This document shows, in pieces, positions 1 through 11,859 of a stretch of 64,000 nucleotides of DNA. The translations under genes and the position numbers were made by a program. Under the pieces are notes generated by a model. That model had not been told where the DNA came from. It searched no databases and saw only the letters and a list, made by a program, of their open reading frames with translations. Source of the stretch: Malania oleifera (lineage: Eukaryota > Streptophyta > Magnoliopsida > Santalales > Ximeniaceae); NCBI RefSeq assembly GCF_029873635.1, contig NC_080423.1, positions 105,443,773-105,507,772 of the forward strand. The letters are read 5' to 3'. Each line of letters starts with the position of its first letter. The stretch's first letter is position 1.

Positions 1-47
1 AATCTCGATCCAAGTCCAGGGGTAAGAATGGGAACTCGAGGAGTGAC

Positions 48-632
48 TGTTTTTATTGTGAGAAAGAAGGACATATGAAGAAGGACTCTCTAAAGAGGAA
101 AAGAGATTTAGAGGAAAAGAATAGGAAGAAGACTGAACAAGCTACTGTAGTAGAGAGCAGTTCATCAGTTTTTGATGGGGATCTTTTGCCTGTTACTATA
201 GGTTCCAGTTACTTAGCCAATACCTGGACTTTGGATTCGGCATGCTCATATCATATGTGTCCATACAGGGACTGGTTTGACTCCTATGAACCAATCTTTG
301 GAGGGACGGTATTGATAGGTAATGATACTTCCTGTGGTATTCTTGGTATTGGAACGATCAGAATCTGGATGTTTGATGGTGTGGTTAGAACCATCAGGGA
401 TGTGAGGTGTGTTCCAGATCTGAAAAAGAATCTGATTTCCCTGGGATCTTTGGATAGTAATGGTTTCTTTTTTTCAATTAGGGATGATGTGCTGAAAGTG
501 GCTAGAGGTTCATTGGCAATAATGAAGGATCATCTGAGGATCAATTTGTACACTCTGGTGGGTAGCACAGTGACAGGTGGAGCTGTAGCTAGTACCTCTT
601 CAGATACAAATACAGATGATACTACTCTGTAG
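48..632 (+). pseudogene. copia gag C-terminus and aspartic protease
   Basis: The frame enters from the left and passes through a gag zinc knuckle at 48-89 (C-X2-C-X4-H pattern, CFYCEKEGH) whose last cysteine codon is now serine. The protease core follows at about 225-260 with the active-site stretch LDSACSYHM, where DSA stands for the usual D-S/T-G/A triad. The segment VRCVPDLKKNLISLGSLDS (about 400-460) is the conserved hydrophobic region after the protease. The frame ends at TAG 630-632, immediately before the integrase HHCC region and in frame with it, so a single stop divides the polyprotein. No function is expected. Confidence 0.75.
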
Positions 633-635
633 CAT

Positions 636-1367
636 ATGAGGCTAGGTCACATGAGTGAGCGTGGTTTGCAGGAGTTGCACAGGCGGAACTTATTGGGAGG
701 TAATTCTTGTTGTAAGCTTAAGTTTTGTAAAAACTGTTTGTTTGGTAAACAGCGCAGGGTGAGTTTTAGAACAGGAAAGCATGCGAGCAAGGAGGTGCTG
801 GAGTACATTCATTCAAATGCATAGGGTCTAGTACAGGTACAGTCTCACAGTGGTGCTATTTATTTTGTCTCATTTATTGATGACTTTTCCAAAAAAGTTT
901 GGGTGTATTTTCTGAAGCATAGGAGTGAGGTATTCATTAAGTTCAGAGAATGGAAAACTCAGGTAGAGAAACAAACTGGGAAACAAGTGAAGTTTCTGAG
1001 ATCTGACAATGGACTAGAGTACAAAAATAGCCAATTAATTGACTTTTGTAAGGAAGAGGAGATCGCTAGGCACTATACAGTTCCACATGGGCCACAGCAG
1101 AATGGGGTGGTTGAAAGGATGAACAGAACATTACTAGAGAGGGCAAGATGTATGAAGATTCAGGCCAATCTGCCTAAGTCATTCTGGACAGAAGCAGTGA
1201 GTATGGCATGCTACCTGGTAAACAGGTCTCCTTCTGTAGCTATTGACGCAAAGATTCCTAAGGAGGTATGGACAGGTAAGCCAGTAGATTACTCTGTGTT
1301 GAGAATATTTGGTTGTCCATCGTATGTGCATGTGCAGGAAACAGGAAAGATCAAAGTTGGACTCTAA
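636..1367 (+). pseudogene. copia integrase, broken
   Basis: Integrase inserts the cDNA into the host genome. The zinc-binding part shows RLGHMSERGLQELHRR and later CKNCLFGKQRRVSF, the HHCC arrangement. The catalytic core follows. The position of the first acidic residue, normally an HSD motif, reads HSN and is followed two codons later by TAG (822-824), so the first catalytic aspartate is lost. The second aspartate (RSDNG, about 1000) and the glutamate (NGVVERMNRTLLERA, about 1110) remain. The distal end has FGCPSYVHV, then the frame runs into TAA at 1365 while homology moves to another frame near 1310-1367. All other frames here are shadows. Confidence 0.8.
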
Positions 1368-3342
1368 GTCCAAACCGTGCGTATTTCTTGGGTTTCCAAG
1401 AAGGAGTGAAGGATACCGGTTGTGGGACCCTATAGCACAGAAGGTGGTCATTAGCAGAGATGTGGTCTTTGATGAGGAAGCCATGTTGAAGGAGAATGCT
1501 GATAAGAAGATGGAGTCTGATTCAGCAGAAGTACCTATTCAGGTGGAGCTGGACAGTATTCAGAATTCAAGTATGGGTAATACTCAGACTACTGTTGTTG
1601 ATTCTGTTGCACAGGATACAGCAAGACAGGCTACAGTTCCTCAGGAAATTCCTCAGACAGGTGATAGACATGAGCCTACAAGGCTAACCACCGGCATAGA
1701 AAGGAGGAATGTTAAGCCTCCAGACAGGTATGGGTTTGAGGACTTAGTTGCATTTGCTCTGATTACTAGTAGTGGAGATCCTTCTGATTTTCAGGAAGTA
1801 GTTCAGAGTTCTGAACGAGATAGTTGGCTTGGAGCCATGGTTGAGGAGATGGAGTCTCTTCATAAGTATAACACTTGGGTGTTGGTTCAAAAGCCCAAGG
1901 ACAGGAAGCTGATTGGTTGTAAGTGGGTTTTCAAAAAGAAAGAACCTACTTCAGAATCAGAAGGGATAAAATATAAGGTCAGGTTAGTAACAAAAGGATA
2001 CAAACAGGAAGAAGATAGAGATTATAATGAAATATTTTCTCCTATTGTTAAGCATGCTATTATTAGATCCTTGTTAGCATTGGTTGCCATGCATGATTTA
2101 GATCTGGAACAGATGGATGTAAAGACAGCTTTCCTTCATGGTGAGTTGGAGGAAGTTATCTTTATGGAGCAACCGGAGGGGTTTGTGGAACAAGGTAAAG
2201 AACACCTGGTATGTAAGTTGAATAAGTCTCTTTATGGTTTAAAACAATCCCCTAGGCAATGGTATAAGAGGTTTGATTCTTATATGTTGAGGATTGTGCA
2301 TGTTAGAAGCAGTTATGATAGTTGTGTTTACTTCAGATTGCTTAACAGTGGTGTATATGTGATCCTTATGCTATATGTGGATGACATGTTGATTGTCTCT
2401 AACAATACTGATGAGTTGAATGTGTTGAAAGCCAGGTTATAGGATGAGTTTGAGATGAAGGATCTTGGTGCAGCTAAAAAGATCCTTAGCATGGAAATCA
2501 GGAGGGACAGACAACAAAAAAAGTTGTGGTTGTCACAAGGTAAGTATATTGAGAAGGTGTTGGAAAGGTTTAATATGTATAAGGCTAAACCGGTAAGTAC
2601 ACCTCTAGCTGCTCATTTTCAATTGTCTGCTAAACTGTGTCCTTCTACTAATGAGGATAAGTTGGATACGGCTAGTGTGCCTTATGCCAGTGCAGTAGGG
2701 AGTCTGATGTATGCTATGGTATGTAGTAGACCAGACTTGTCATATGCAGTTAGTTTGGTAAGCAAATATATGGCTAATCCAGGTAGAATGCATTGGAATG
2801 CAATGAAATGGATTTTCAGATATTTGCGTGGCACTTCTGATTATGGTATCTTGTTTGAAAGTACTGATGATTGAAATGTTCAGGATTATGTGGACTCCGA
2901 TTATGCAGGTGATTTGGATAAGAGGAGGTCTACTTCTGGCTTCATTTTTACCATCGCTGGTGGTTCCATTAGTTGGAAGGCTATGTTGCAACGTACTACA
3001 GCTTTGTCTACTACAGAAGCTGAATACATAGCTTTGACAGAGGCAGGTAAGGAGGCTTTGTGGTTAACTGGACTGATTCAGGAACTGGGTGTTATGCAGG
3101 ATAGGTTACACGTATTCTGTGATAATCAGAGTGTGATCCACTTGGCAAGGAATCAGGTCTACCACTCTCGCACGAAGCACATTGACGTGCAGTACCATGC
3201 AGTTAGAGGTTGGGTTGAAAGTGGTAAGTTCCAGTTATTGAAGATCCACACAAACGAAAATGCTGCAGATATGCTCACAAAGCCTGTTACATTAGCTAAG
3301 TTCAAGCGTTATCGGGACTTAGTTAATGTAGTCTCCTGTTGA
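1309..3342 (+). pseudogene. copia reverse transcriptase and RNase H, broken
   Basis: The frame picks up from the integrase after a frameshift. The RT begins near 1800 (SWLGAMVEEMESLHKYNTW), continues through KWVFKKK, LVTKGYKQEEDRDYNEIFSP and QMDVKTAFLHGELEE, and has the catalytic box YVDDMLIVS at about 2376. In-frame TAG (2440-2442) and TGA (2872-2874) interrupt it. RNase H follows, with VDSDYAGDLDKRRSTSGF (about 2890), LSTTEAEYIAL (about 3005) and SRTKHIDVQYH (about 3168). The frame ends at 3342, 35 bp before the LTR. The catalytic residues that can be checked are present, so the stops are the clearest damage. Confidence 0.85.
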
Positions 3343-3377
3343 TTGTTGACAGAGCAACCCAGAGCGTGAGAATGGAA

Positions 3378-3996
3378 TGTTGTGCTTGGCTGTGATTAAA
3401 AGCCAAGGTAGAGATTGTTAAAAAAATATGTTTTATTTATTTATTTATTTATTGTGGCTTTTATCACAGCCACTGGATCATCTCTAAATCCAACAGTTGT
3501 ATGGTGTCATATATATGTTTGTAACCCATGGGAAAAAGAGTGTATTGCTTGTCATTTTGTGCAAGGAGAGCTAGAGGGGGCTTTCTCTCTAGGAAAATTT
3601 TTTCTTCACTAGTTTGACAGGTGAAGGGGTGTACAGGGATCGTCTCTAAATCCAACGGTTGTATGGTGTCATATATATGTTTGTAACCTATGGGAAAAAG
3701 AGTGTATTGCTTGTCATTTTGTGCAAGGAGAGCTAGAGGGGGCTTTCTCTCTAGGAAAATTTTTTCTTCACTAGTTTGACAGGTGAAGGGGTGTACAGGG
3801 GATCTGGGATCAGGAAAAGTTTGATCAGATCTTATACTGCTATCGTTTCATAGTGGATTTTTCTCCAGGTGCACACTCCGTGAACATAGGCAATCTTGCC
3901 AAGCTAAGTAAAATCTCTCGTCTACATTTTTTCTGTGAATGTTCTTTGTGATATTTATTTTGTTGATCGGAAAATTAAAATCATTGCGCGTCAACA
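3378..3996 (+). repeat. 3' LTR of the copia element
   Basis: The 619-bp terminal repeat starts TGTTG and ends CAACA, a 5-bp perfect inverted terminus typical of LTRs. A purine-leaning stretch (GCGTGAGAATGGAA) precedes it and may be the polypurine tract. The other LTR is outside the window, so the limits rest on termini and context. An internal 162-bp unit is duplicated in tandem. Confidence 0.75.
3481..3804. repeat. 162-bp tandem duplication inside the LTR
   Basis: Two nearly identical units begin with TCTCTAAATCCAAC at 3481 and 3643. Both contain the same sequence through AGTTTGACAGGTGAAGGGGT. I see only a few substitutions, so the duplication is younger than much of the damage in the coding part. 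Confidence 0.9.
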
Positions 3997-4984
3997 GCAC
4001 CAAAATAAAAATGATCATGCATTATATATTCTGTTGAATAGCTTGATATCTGCTCTTCCACCTCTCTTCAGCTTTTAGTTGAAGTGGTAATCTAACATGG
4101 TATTAGAGCTTTGGCACTAGGAGGTCTGAGGTCCTGGATTATAGTGCAGTTTATTATGCTTGTGATCATTTACCAATTCAAGTTTATTTGTTTGCGCTGC
4201 TTCACAGGAGAGACAGGGTTGCATAACAAAATCATCTTCAAAAAGCAGATACCCTTCCCAGCAAAGAGATAATAAGAATAAAAAAATTATACCCAGCAAA
4301 GAAATAACAAGAATTAATAAGTACATTAAATTAGCAAAGTGGAAATGCAAAAACCCATCTCAATGTGTGACAAAATCTATTAACCACAAAGCAGATTTCT
4401 TCTGAATTTCACAAAATCTGAATTTTTACATAGAAGATCAAATAAACCCAAAAACATAAGTCAACATTAAGGGCAATTTTGTTTACAAAAAGAGAAGTAC
4501 ATATATTAAAGTAGAAAGACAGAAACGCGAAAACCCATTACACTACATGACGAAATCTAATCTTCGAAAAAGAAGATATCTTCTGAATTTCACGAAGTTT
4601 GAATTTACAAAGCAAAAAGAAAGAAAAAAAAAAAAGAACATATATTAAAATAGAATGGTGGAAAACAGAGAAGCCCATTACATTGCATGAAAAAATCTAA
4701 TCTTTCCAAGAAACAGATATATTCTGAATTCCATAAAATCTGAATTCACATAGCAACTCATATAAAACCAAAAGCACGAGTTAACATTAAGAAGAAAATA
4801 ACATAATCTGCCCAAAACCGAAAACCCATTACAATGCATGGCAAAATCAAACCTCCCATAGAGCAGATACCTTCGAATTCCAAACAATCTGAATTTACAC
4901 AGCGAATCAAACAAACCCAATTCAAAAAAATTCAAAAAAGCCCGAGAGAGAGGCAGAGAGGGAGAGAGTGAGAGAGTGCTCACA
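3997..4984 (-). repeat. presumed intron with degenerate ~140-180 bp direct repeats
   Basis: No gene is seen here apart from the exon to its right. Four degenerate units recur, each with a motif like AACCCATTACAATGCATG followed about 55 bp later by TTCTGAATTTCACAAAATCTG; the units begin near 4351, 4531, 4671 and 4821. If the AIRP2-like exon is real, this is its first intron read on the minus strand. TGGTATTAGAGC at 4098-4109 resembles a tRNA-iMet primer binding site and may be a relic of another copia element; that reading is weak. Confidence 0.45.
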
Positions 4985-5066
4985 GCACATTGGCGTGCTG
5001 CATATCTGCCTCCAAAACCTTGAGGGACTCCTGGTAAGACGAAGACCCAGAAAGCTTATAATCCAT
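4985..5066 (-). CDS. first coding exon, AIRP2-like RING E3 ubiquitin ligase (partial)
   Basis: On the minus strand an ATG at 5066 opens a short exon with the stretch SYQESLKVLEADMQHAN (from residue 10). This closely resembles the N-terminus I know from the AIRP2 (ABA-insensitive RING protein 2) family of plant RING-type E3 ligases, where a short first exon encodes DSLK-LEADIQ-AN-L. The frame reaches TGA at 4980-4982. A GTGAGC donor after residue 27 or 28 (about 4984) would avoid it and suits the family. A (CT)16 tract lies about 145 bp upstream, as in many plant 5' regions. The RING exons were not found to the left within the window: the copia LTR ends at 3996, so the gene either continues beyond it or is a fragment. 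The identification is from memory. Confidence 0.45.
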
Positions 5067-5208
5067 AACCCCTTAACTCTCCACTGTGAGTGATTGTTAT
5101 GGAGGACGAAGATGAGGCCGAAAACCAAACAACAAAACAGTAAAGTAATCACAAGCAGAGCCCAAGCGTAGGAGGGCGGGTATCTGTTTTATATTTATAC
5201 AAGACAAA

Positions 5209-5210
<2 letters not shown>

Positions 5211-5242
<32 letters not shown>
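5211..5242. repeat. (CT)16 microsatellite
   Basis: Uninterrupted CT dinucleotides. Read on the minus strand it is a GA tract about 145 bp upstream of the AIRP2-like ATG, within a likely promoter or 5' UTR. Confidence 0.9.
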
Positions 5243-5244
<2 letters not shown>

Positions 5245-7054
5245 GCCAAGTAAAAATTTCAATTTTGTTGACCAATTGGAAAGGTTCTCTCATGGAGAAA
5301 ATATTGAGACTTGGTTTCACACTTATTGTGTATCTCTCAACAACTAACAAGAAGATATTTGAATTTTTCATGGTTTGGACTTGGTATTTGGTTAAGCTTT
5401 TTTATTTTAAATTCAAGTTTTAAATTTCAAGGGTAGTTTTATCCTCTATATTGTTGATAAAATCAAGAGTATATATCTACTTTAATAAAAAAAATCTTAA
5501 TGTTAAAATTTTAAAAACTTTTTGAGCTTCCATTATGTTTTCAATTTCTTATTATCTTATAAAAAAATAATAAATTTAAAAATATGAAACAGATACGATT
5601 CCAATCAGTATTTTATATTGAGATAAATCATTAACAACTTGTTTGAAACTTGAAAAATATTATGGAAAGGAAAGGAAAATAGAGAGGATTTCAGTTTTTC
5701 ATCTTTGATTATCAAGAAAAGTGAGAAAGAAAATAAAAATGATACCAAATCAATGAACAAATTTTAATTTTACATATCCTTAACTTTTAGTTTTTGTTAA
5801 TTTTTAATCATACTGAAATTATTTTTTTATTTTTAATGATATTTGATATATAGGGAAAATATAATGAAAAATAAATTTCCTTCTTATTTTTTTTTTCAAG
5901 TAAAATCCTTAATCGAAACTAACCCTAGGAAAGATAATTTTATGTGAAATTTGTGGGTTTGGTGATAGATATGGTAATTATTGGTTCATTAATTTAATTC
6001 TTTGGCAAGTTGAAAGGAAATATCAAATATACATAATCATTAATAAAATTTCTTCTTATCCAAAAAAAAAAATTTTTTAGTTATTTTGAAATTTGAATCC
6101 ATGAGTCATAATTATATTTTCGTACCAGTGTCACATTAGGGGTTCGCATATTTTTAATTTAGTCCTTAAAAATTTAAATACCTTCCGTTGTAATTTAATT
6201 AATTAATATTAAATTATAATATAAGATTTGTGGATAAGTTAGCAGATTAGAAAAAAGTGTGCCTAAATAAAATATATATAAAAAAATTTAAAGTGTTCGA
6301 GCGGAGTATGACAATTATCGAGATTTCTCTTTTACTTTATGATATTTAACTAGTGGTGAACGTATGTCAAAACAGATTTTGTAAATTAAAAAAAATTAAA
6401 TATGTTGATGGATAGAAAATTATTACTTGTCACTTCATATCGCACTGCATATTTAATTAAATAATTAATTATAAAATAATGCAATGATATTTTATGTAGT
6501 AAAAAATCATGGATGATTAGTAGTTGTGGGTAGCTTGGAATTTCGACTTAGACAAGCCTTCCAAACCATCTAGCCAAATCAGGAAACAAAATGATCGACT
6601 AAAATTTCCTCTTGATAAAACACGAATTGACCTTCATATGTAAACGAATCTAAGACCTTTGTTGTTGAATAGAAAGTGAACGACCTTTGAAATGTTCTCC
6701 GATCACGACCACCTGAAAAGAAAGTAAGTATGAACGGCTTGAAGGATAATACAATTTGTTCAAGATATTGAGATGATAATATAGTTTGTTTAAGATATAT
6801 TACAATTTAATTAGTCTTAAATACATTTTCATAATGAATTTAAAATATATCAAGATTACAATTGGGCTATTCAAGTCATATTTAGTTAATTAATTTGGAT
6901 CATTTCAAGTTACTTAAGCTATTAGGATTGTATCGTATTTGTTGGCAGTTTGAATTTGAATTTTTTTATTATTAAAAATAGAATTTGATCGATGCCAACA
7001 TTATGAGGATTTTTTTTTCACATTATAAAATCATTTTAAAAAAAAAAAAATAAC

Positions 7055-7088
<34 letters not shown>

Positions 7089-7266
7089 CCTAGGATGGTT
7101 CATGAAGATTCTTGATGCTTGTAGTCTAATTTTTGAATTCTTAAAAAATTATATATCTAAAAATGGAATGCTATTTTCATGAAAATTTAAATTATTAAAG
7201 TAATAGAAGAAGTATATTGTGGAAATACATAACAAATCCTTAGAAAATTCTAATAAGTCATTATTT

Positions 7267-7301
<35 letters not shown>

Positions 7302-8999
7302 ATTTTTGATTTAAAAATACATGAGAATGAAAAAAATTTGGAATCGTGCAGGAATAAATAAAAAAAACCTATAAAATTATAACTTTATATTAGTTTTCAT
7401 ATGCAATTTTAATGTATAAATTAAATGACTAAATATATCTTAAAATCAAACACAGTGTTAAGAATTGCAAAGTAAAATTTTAATTCATATTTTTACAGAT
7501 TAAAATTATAAAATATTCAATATAAATGAGGAAAATAACTTAAATTTATATTAATTAATTAATCCTAGTTCATTTGATTCAAATAATTTGTCCATTGTTA
7601 TGTTAGAAACAATTCACTCAACTTGGCCGAAAAGGTGGGCCGATTCTTAGTCTGATCAATTTGATTATTATTTTTTCTTATTTTTTTAGTTATTTTGATA
7701 TTTGAATTCGTAATTGTAATCATGTTTTAGTACGAGTGTTATGTTAGCGATCTCGATATTATTAATTTAGTCCTTGAAATCACATACTAATATAATATAT
7801 ATAAAATTATTTATATTAGTATCATTTTATAGTTGACCCCAACTATCGTAGCTTCATGATTATTAAAATAAGTAGTAGAATTTTTTTTTTTCACTTTTTG
7901 ATAACTCAAAATTCCAACTTAGACAAACTCTTATAATTTTTTTTCTAATAAATTAAAATTTTGTTTTCATATAGAATCAAACTCAATATCTCATACTACT
8001 TAAAAACCTTAGATGACATTGTATACTATACTTTATTGAGGTGGGGTCCGTGAGGATGGTAATATAGTTATTCAAAATAAATTTAAAATTTATTGTAAAT
8101 TATTTTTTAATGGCAAGTTGCAATTCAATTAGTTAAAAATATTTTCATAATGATTTTGAAATGTGTTGGAATTATAATTGGGCTATCCCAAGTCATGTTT
8201 GGTTGGTTAATTTGGATTATCTCAAGTTATTTAAGTCTTTAAGATTATATTATATTTGTTAACAGTTTGAATTAATTTTTCTTAGGTCAAAATTGAATAG
8301 TTCGATACATGACAGTTAATAGGAGTTTTCTTTTCACATTATAAAATTAATTAAATAAAAATAACTCTCTCTCTCTCTCTCTCTCTAACAGTTCATGAAA
8401 ATTCCCGATACTTCAATTTCTAAATTCTTAAAAATTATATATCTGAAATTGGGTTGTCATTTTAATGAAAATTTAAATTATTAAAGGAATACATGAAAGC
8501 ATATTGTGGAAATACATAAGAAACTATTAAAAATTTCTAATAAGTCATTATTTTAAGAAAATTAAAACATATGAAAATATTTATAAATTTCTAATGAATC
8601 AGAAAAAAAATCCTATAAAAGTACAAGACAACATTGGATGTCATATGCAATTTCAATATGCAAATTAGATGAATAAATACATCTTAAAATAAATAAGTAA
8701 TAGTTTAATATTTTTTAAATTTAAATAGCTTGTTGAACATAGTGTCAAAAACTACAAATTGAATTTTAATTAATTCATACTTTATGAATTAAAATTATAT
8801 AAAATTTAATGTTAATGCAAAAATAATAATTTAAATTTATATTGAATAGCTTATCCTGGTTTATTTGATTCAGATGGGTTCATTTGATTCAGAAAAGTTG
8901 TTGATTTTTTTAATATTTTATTCATTCATATTAGAAATGATATGCTCAACTTGGTCCAAAAAATAGGCCAGTTCTCATTATGAGTAGTTGAACAAGTCT
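5243..8999. other. AT-rich intergenic sequence, no gene seen
   Basis: I see no coding region in this stretch. It is strongly AT-rich and holds (CT)n-rich tracts at 7053-7090 and 8364-8386, an (AT)n run at 7269-7297 and long A or T runs. The right half repeats the left half in diverged form (see the duplication entry). Confidence 0.7.
6060..8985. repeat. old tandem duplication, two diverged copies
   Basis: Matching landmarks occur in the same order in both halves. TTTTTAGTTATTTTGA is near 6077 and 7683. ATTGGGCTAT is near 6861 and 8178. A CT tract followed by GTTCATGAA is near 7090 and 8390. ATTGTGGAAATACATAA is near 7215 and 8503. CTCAACTTGG is near 7617 and 8944. The offset is about 1.6 kb at the left and about 1.3 kb further right, so indels have shortened one copy. 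No open frame is shared. Confidence 0.7.
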
Positions 9000-10025
9000 A
9001 TCTTCAAAAGACTAATTAAAAATAGTAAAGATGTTTATTTATTTAATAATTGATGATAAAGTAATCACTATACTTAGATGCAAAGATGAAAAGGAGGGGA
9101 AAAACTATTCTTATACATTTGAAAGTTCTAATTTCCTTCTTTTTATTTTGAATGTTATCTAAACATTAAGGCAAATCTTCATGATGAATTAATTTATAAA
9201 TTATTAACATTAGATATTCAAACAAAGAATTATAACATAGATTCAAGATCATCAAATTTAGAAATGATTTATAGAGTTTATTACAAAATAACAACTTCAA
9301 TAATTTTTCCAAATGCAATAAAAGAAAGTCCAAAAGGAGAAACTCTTTTATTACAAGCTAATAATGAAAAAACCTCGTTGGTATCCCAACCAAAGAAACT
9401 TCTTTGGCATGAGATTCAAACTGGGGAAAAATGGAAGTTTAACAATCTTAATGGAAATTCCGACGAAAAAATTAGAAGTGTTCAAAAGACAAATGCTACA
9501 AGTATTACCCAAGATCAATCTGGAAATGTCAAAATTAATTTTCAATCTTTATTCACAAGAAGTAGAAGTGTTGGTCAATCCTCGAGATCAAACATAACAG
9601 AAGACTTACAAAGAAAAAATATCTCAAGTGTTTATACTGAACCTAATAGATATTACAAATTTAAAGGAATTAATTTTGAGCCAGAAGTTCCTCAAGGTTA
9701 TTATTCTGAAGAATCAAATTCACCAACAATATCTTAAACTTTAGATGAAGAACAAAGAGAAGCTTTAAGAGAAGAAAGTCAAAGAAGAAATTTATTAACA
9801 ATAAAGTTTGAACCAAATATGGAAGTCTTAAGAGAAGATTATAAGCATAAATTAAATAAGAAAAATAGAGTTGAATTTTTTGAAAAATACAATAAGGAAG
9901 AAAGAGAAAAAATAAGAGAAGAATGGTTAAAGGAAATGCAAAAAATCCAAAGAAATATTTTATTTTTTACTTATGAAAAGAAAAGACAAGAAGATAATGT
10001 TATTCATAATAATAAGTGGAAATGA
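9000..10025 (+). pseudogene. pararetroviral movement protein C-terminal part, broken
   Basis: Plant pararetrovirus movement proteins form tubules through plasmodesmata. The part seen begins inside the family core. In one frame around 9160-9320 it contains the conserved-type stretch EMIYRVYYKITTS, preceded by a leucine-rich segment. A 157-residue open stretch runs from 9264 to TAA at 9735-9737, and the same frame resumes as a charged, probably coiled-coil segment (about 9819-10025). The left end lacks roughly 30 bp still present in the partial second copy at 12820-12850, which puts stops in the frame near 9045-9055. The N-terminal part is missing. Confidence 0.65.
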
Positions 10026-10150
10026 TTAGACAATAATTATGTATCATCCACACATCCACCAAAAGATTCGTTCAAAATTCCATGCAAAGAAACAGAAGTT
10101 ACTGCATCACCTTATAAAAAATTAAGAATACTAACAATGAATTTGATTAA

Positions 10151-11702
10151 TTGGTTAGCCAAAATAATTACACCAATCAAATGTTACAATTACTTGCTAG
10201 TCAAAATACAAGAATAAAAAATCTTTTAGATGAAAGATTAGAAGTCAAAATTAATAGTGTTTATGAAAAAAGAGAATCAAGTAAAATCAATAAGCAACAA
10301 CCTTTATTCAAACCCTTCTCAATACCTGATATAGATTTCAAATTTGATTCCAAAGAACATAAAATTGTGGGAAAAATTGAAGAAATGTTTAAAAAATGCA
10401 ATCTTAATGTCCTTAATAAAAAAGAAGCTATCCATAACTTAAAAAAAATTTTAAAGAAGAAAATTATGAGGTTAATAAAATAAACAACAATCATTGGAAA
10501 AATAGAAGTCAAAAAATTTATTACAAAATGCCAACTTTTCCAAGTCGATTATTTGAAGATGAACCATAAAAGAAGAAATAAGTTTTAGTGGAGGATCATT
10601 GTATGAACGGAACGTTGATGGTTTCATTGAATATCAATTTATCAAAATTGTTCAACAAATGACATTAGCAGCAGCAGCCTACAAATATAGTGATAAAAAG
10701 ACTTCAGAAATTACCATTGTAGAATTATTAGTTCAAGACTTTAATGGATCATTAAGATCATGGTGCGATAATTATCTTAATATGAAAAGACAGAAATTTA
10801 TGGAGCAGTCAAAATAAAAGAAGAAAATGGTCAACCCACTCAACTTAGCGATGTTGTTTCAGCATTATTATGGACAATTTTAAAAGCTTTTGATGGAGAG
10901 CCAAATGATTTGGTTGAAAAGAATAGTGTCATCCTTGTCAATCTCACTTATCCAAAATTATCAGATTTTTCATGGTACAAAGATATTTTTCTTGCAAAAG
11001 TTTTACGTAGACCGAATGGAAGAAATGGTTTTTCAAAAGAAAAATTTAGAGGAACATTACCAAAATTATTTGCTCAAAAAGTTCGTGATAGACTCAAAGA
11101 TACTGTAGGAATAGATTATTATAAGTGTCATTAATCATGAAGGATTAAGACTTTATAATGAATTAAAAATACAATCTCAAATGAAAAGTGAATTCAAAAG
11201 AAACAAGGGAGAACTAGGAGACTTTTGTACTCAATATGGGTATGAGAAGATCCAAACCCCTTCAAAAGGACATAAACATCATAAAAGATTTCATAAGAAA
11301 ACATTTAAAAGGTATTACAAGAATAATGACAAAGAATATTACAAAAAGAAGAAGAAGAAATATTCAAATCCTTCTAAAAATTATAAAGGAAAACAAAAAT
11401 ATAAAGACAAAAAGGAAGTTACTTGTTACAAATGTGGAAAGAAGGGTCATTATGCAAAAGATTGCAGAGTCAAACAATAAATAAAAGAATTAAATTGTGG
11501 AGAAGAACTTAAAAAGAAAATGATTTCATTAATCATAAGTAGTTCACCAGAATCTGAAATAGTTGAATCTTCATCTGAGTCAGAAGAAGTTATTCAAAAT
11601 ATTCAAGAAACTTCATCAGAATACTCAAGGTCTTCATCAGAAGAAGAAGTTTGTAATGAAGAAGTTGGATTTTGTCTTTGTGACCAATGTACAATAAAAT
11701 AA
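10151..11702 (+). pseudogene. pararetroviral coat protein region, broken
   Basis: Several overlapping broken frames together resemble a caulimovirid coat protein (gag-like). First comes a segment of about 110 residues (10151-10483), then a helical core (10599-10817, with IKIVQQMTLAAAAYKYSD) and a second core segment (about 10830-11134). A very lysine- and histidine-rich tail follows, ending in one zinc knuckle, CYKCGKKGHYAKDC, at about 11432-11473. An acidic, serine-rich stretch (11520-11702) comes next, as in several caulimovirid coat proteins. The knuckle is intact, whereas the upstream part is split by at least three stops or frameshifts. Confidence 0.65.
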
Positions 11703-11859
11703 ATGTCATTACAAAGGAAAGTGAAAATATGCTTGAAATGATTGAATACATTGAAGATCCAAAAATAAGGAGCAAATATTTAGCAAAATTAAAGGAAAGA
11801 TTAACCTTAATCAAAAATACCAGAAATTAAAGAAGGTTATAATCTTGCAAAGATAATCA

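Larger units (their letters stand above)
1..3996 (+). mobile_element. Ty1/copia retrotransposon, Tork/Tnt1-like, 3' part
   Basis: The order gag zinc knuckle, protease, integrase, reverse transcriptase, RNase H, LTR is that of Ty1/copia. The 5' LTR and most of gag lie left of the window. RT and protease motifs resemble the Tork/Tnt1 lineage (inferred from motif likeness only). The reading frame is broken by stops at 630, 822, 2440 and 2872 and by a frameshift near 1310-1367, so the copy cannot encode a polyprotein. The 3' end is well defined, because the LTR runs from TGTTG to CAACA and ends at 3996. Confidence 0.85.

Noticed and set aside
4098-4109. TGGTATTAGAGC as a primer binding site of a further copia element
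   Set aside because: No LTR end or gag follows it convincingly. It is kept only as a possible relic inside the presumed intron.
4678-5152. Two long minus-strand open frames (101 and 76 residues)
   Set aside because: They overlap the AIRP2-like exon in other frames and the repeat-bearing intron. Their hydrophobic, serine/leucine-rich content comes from CT-rich sequence.
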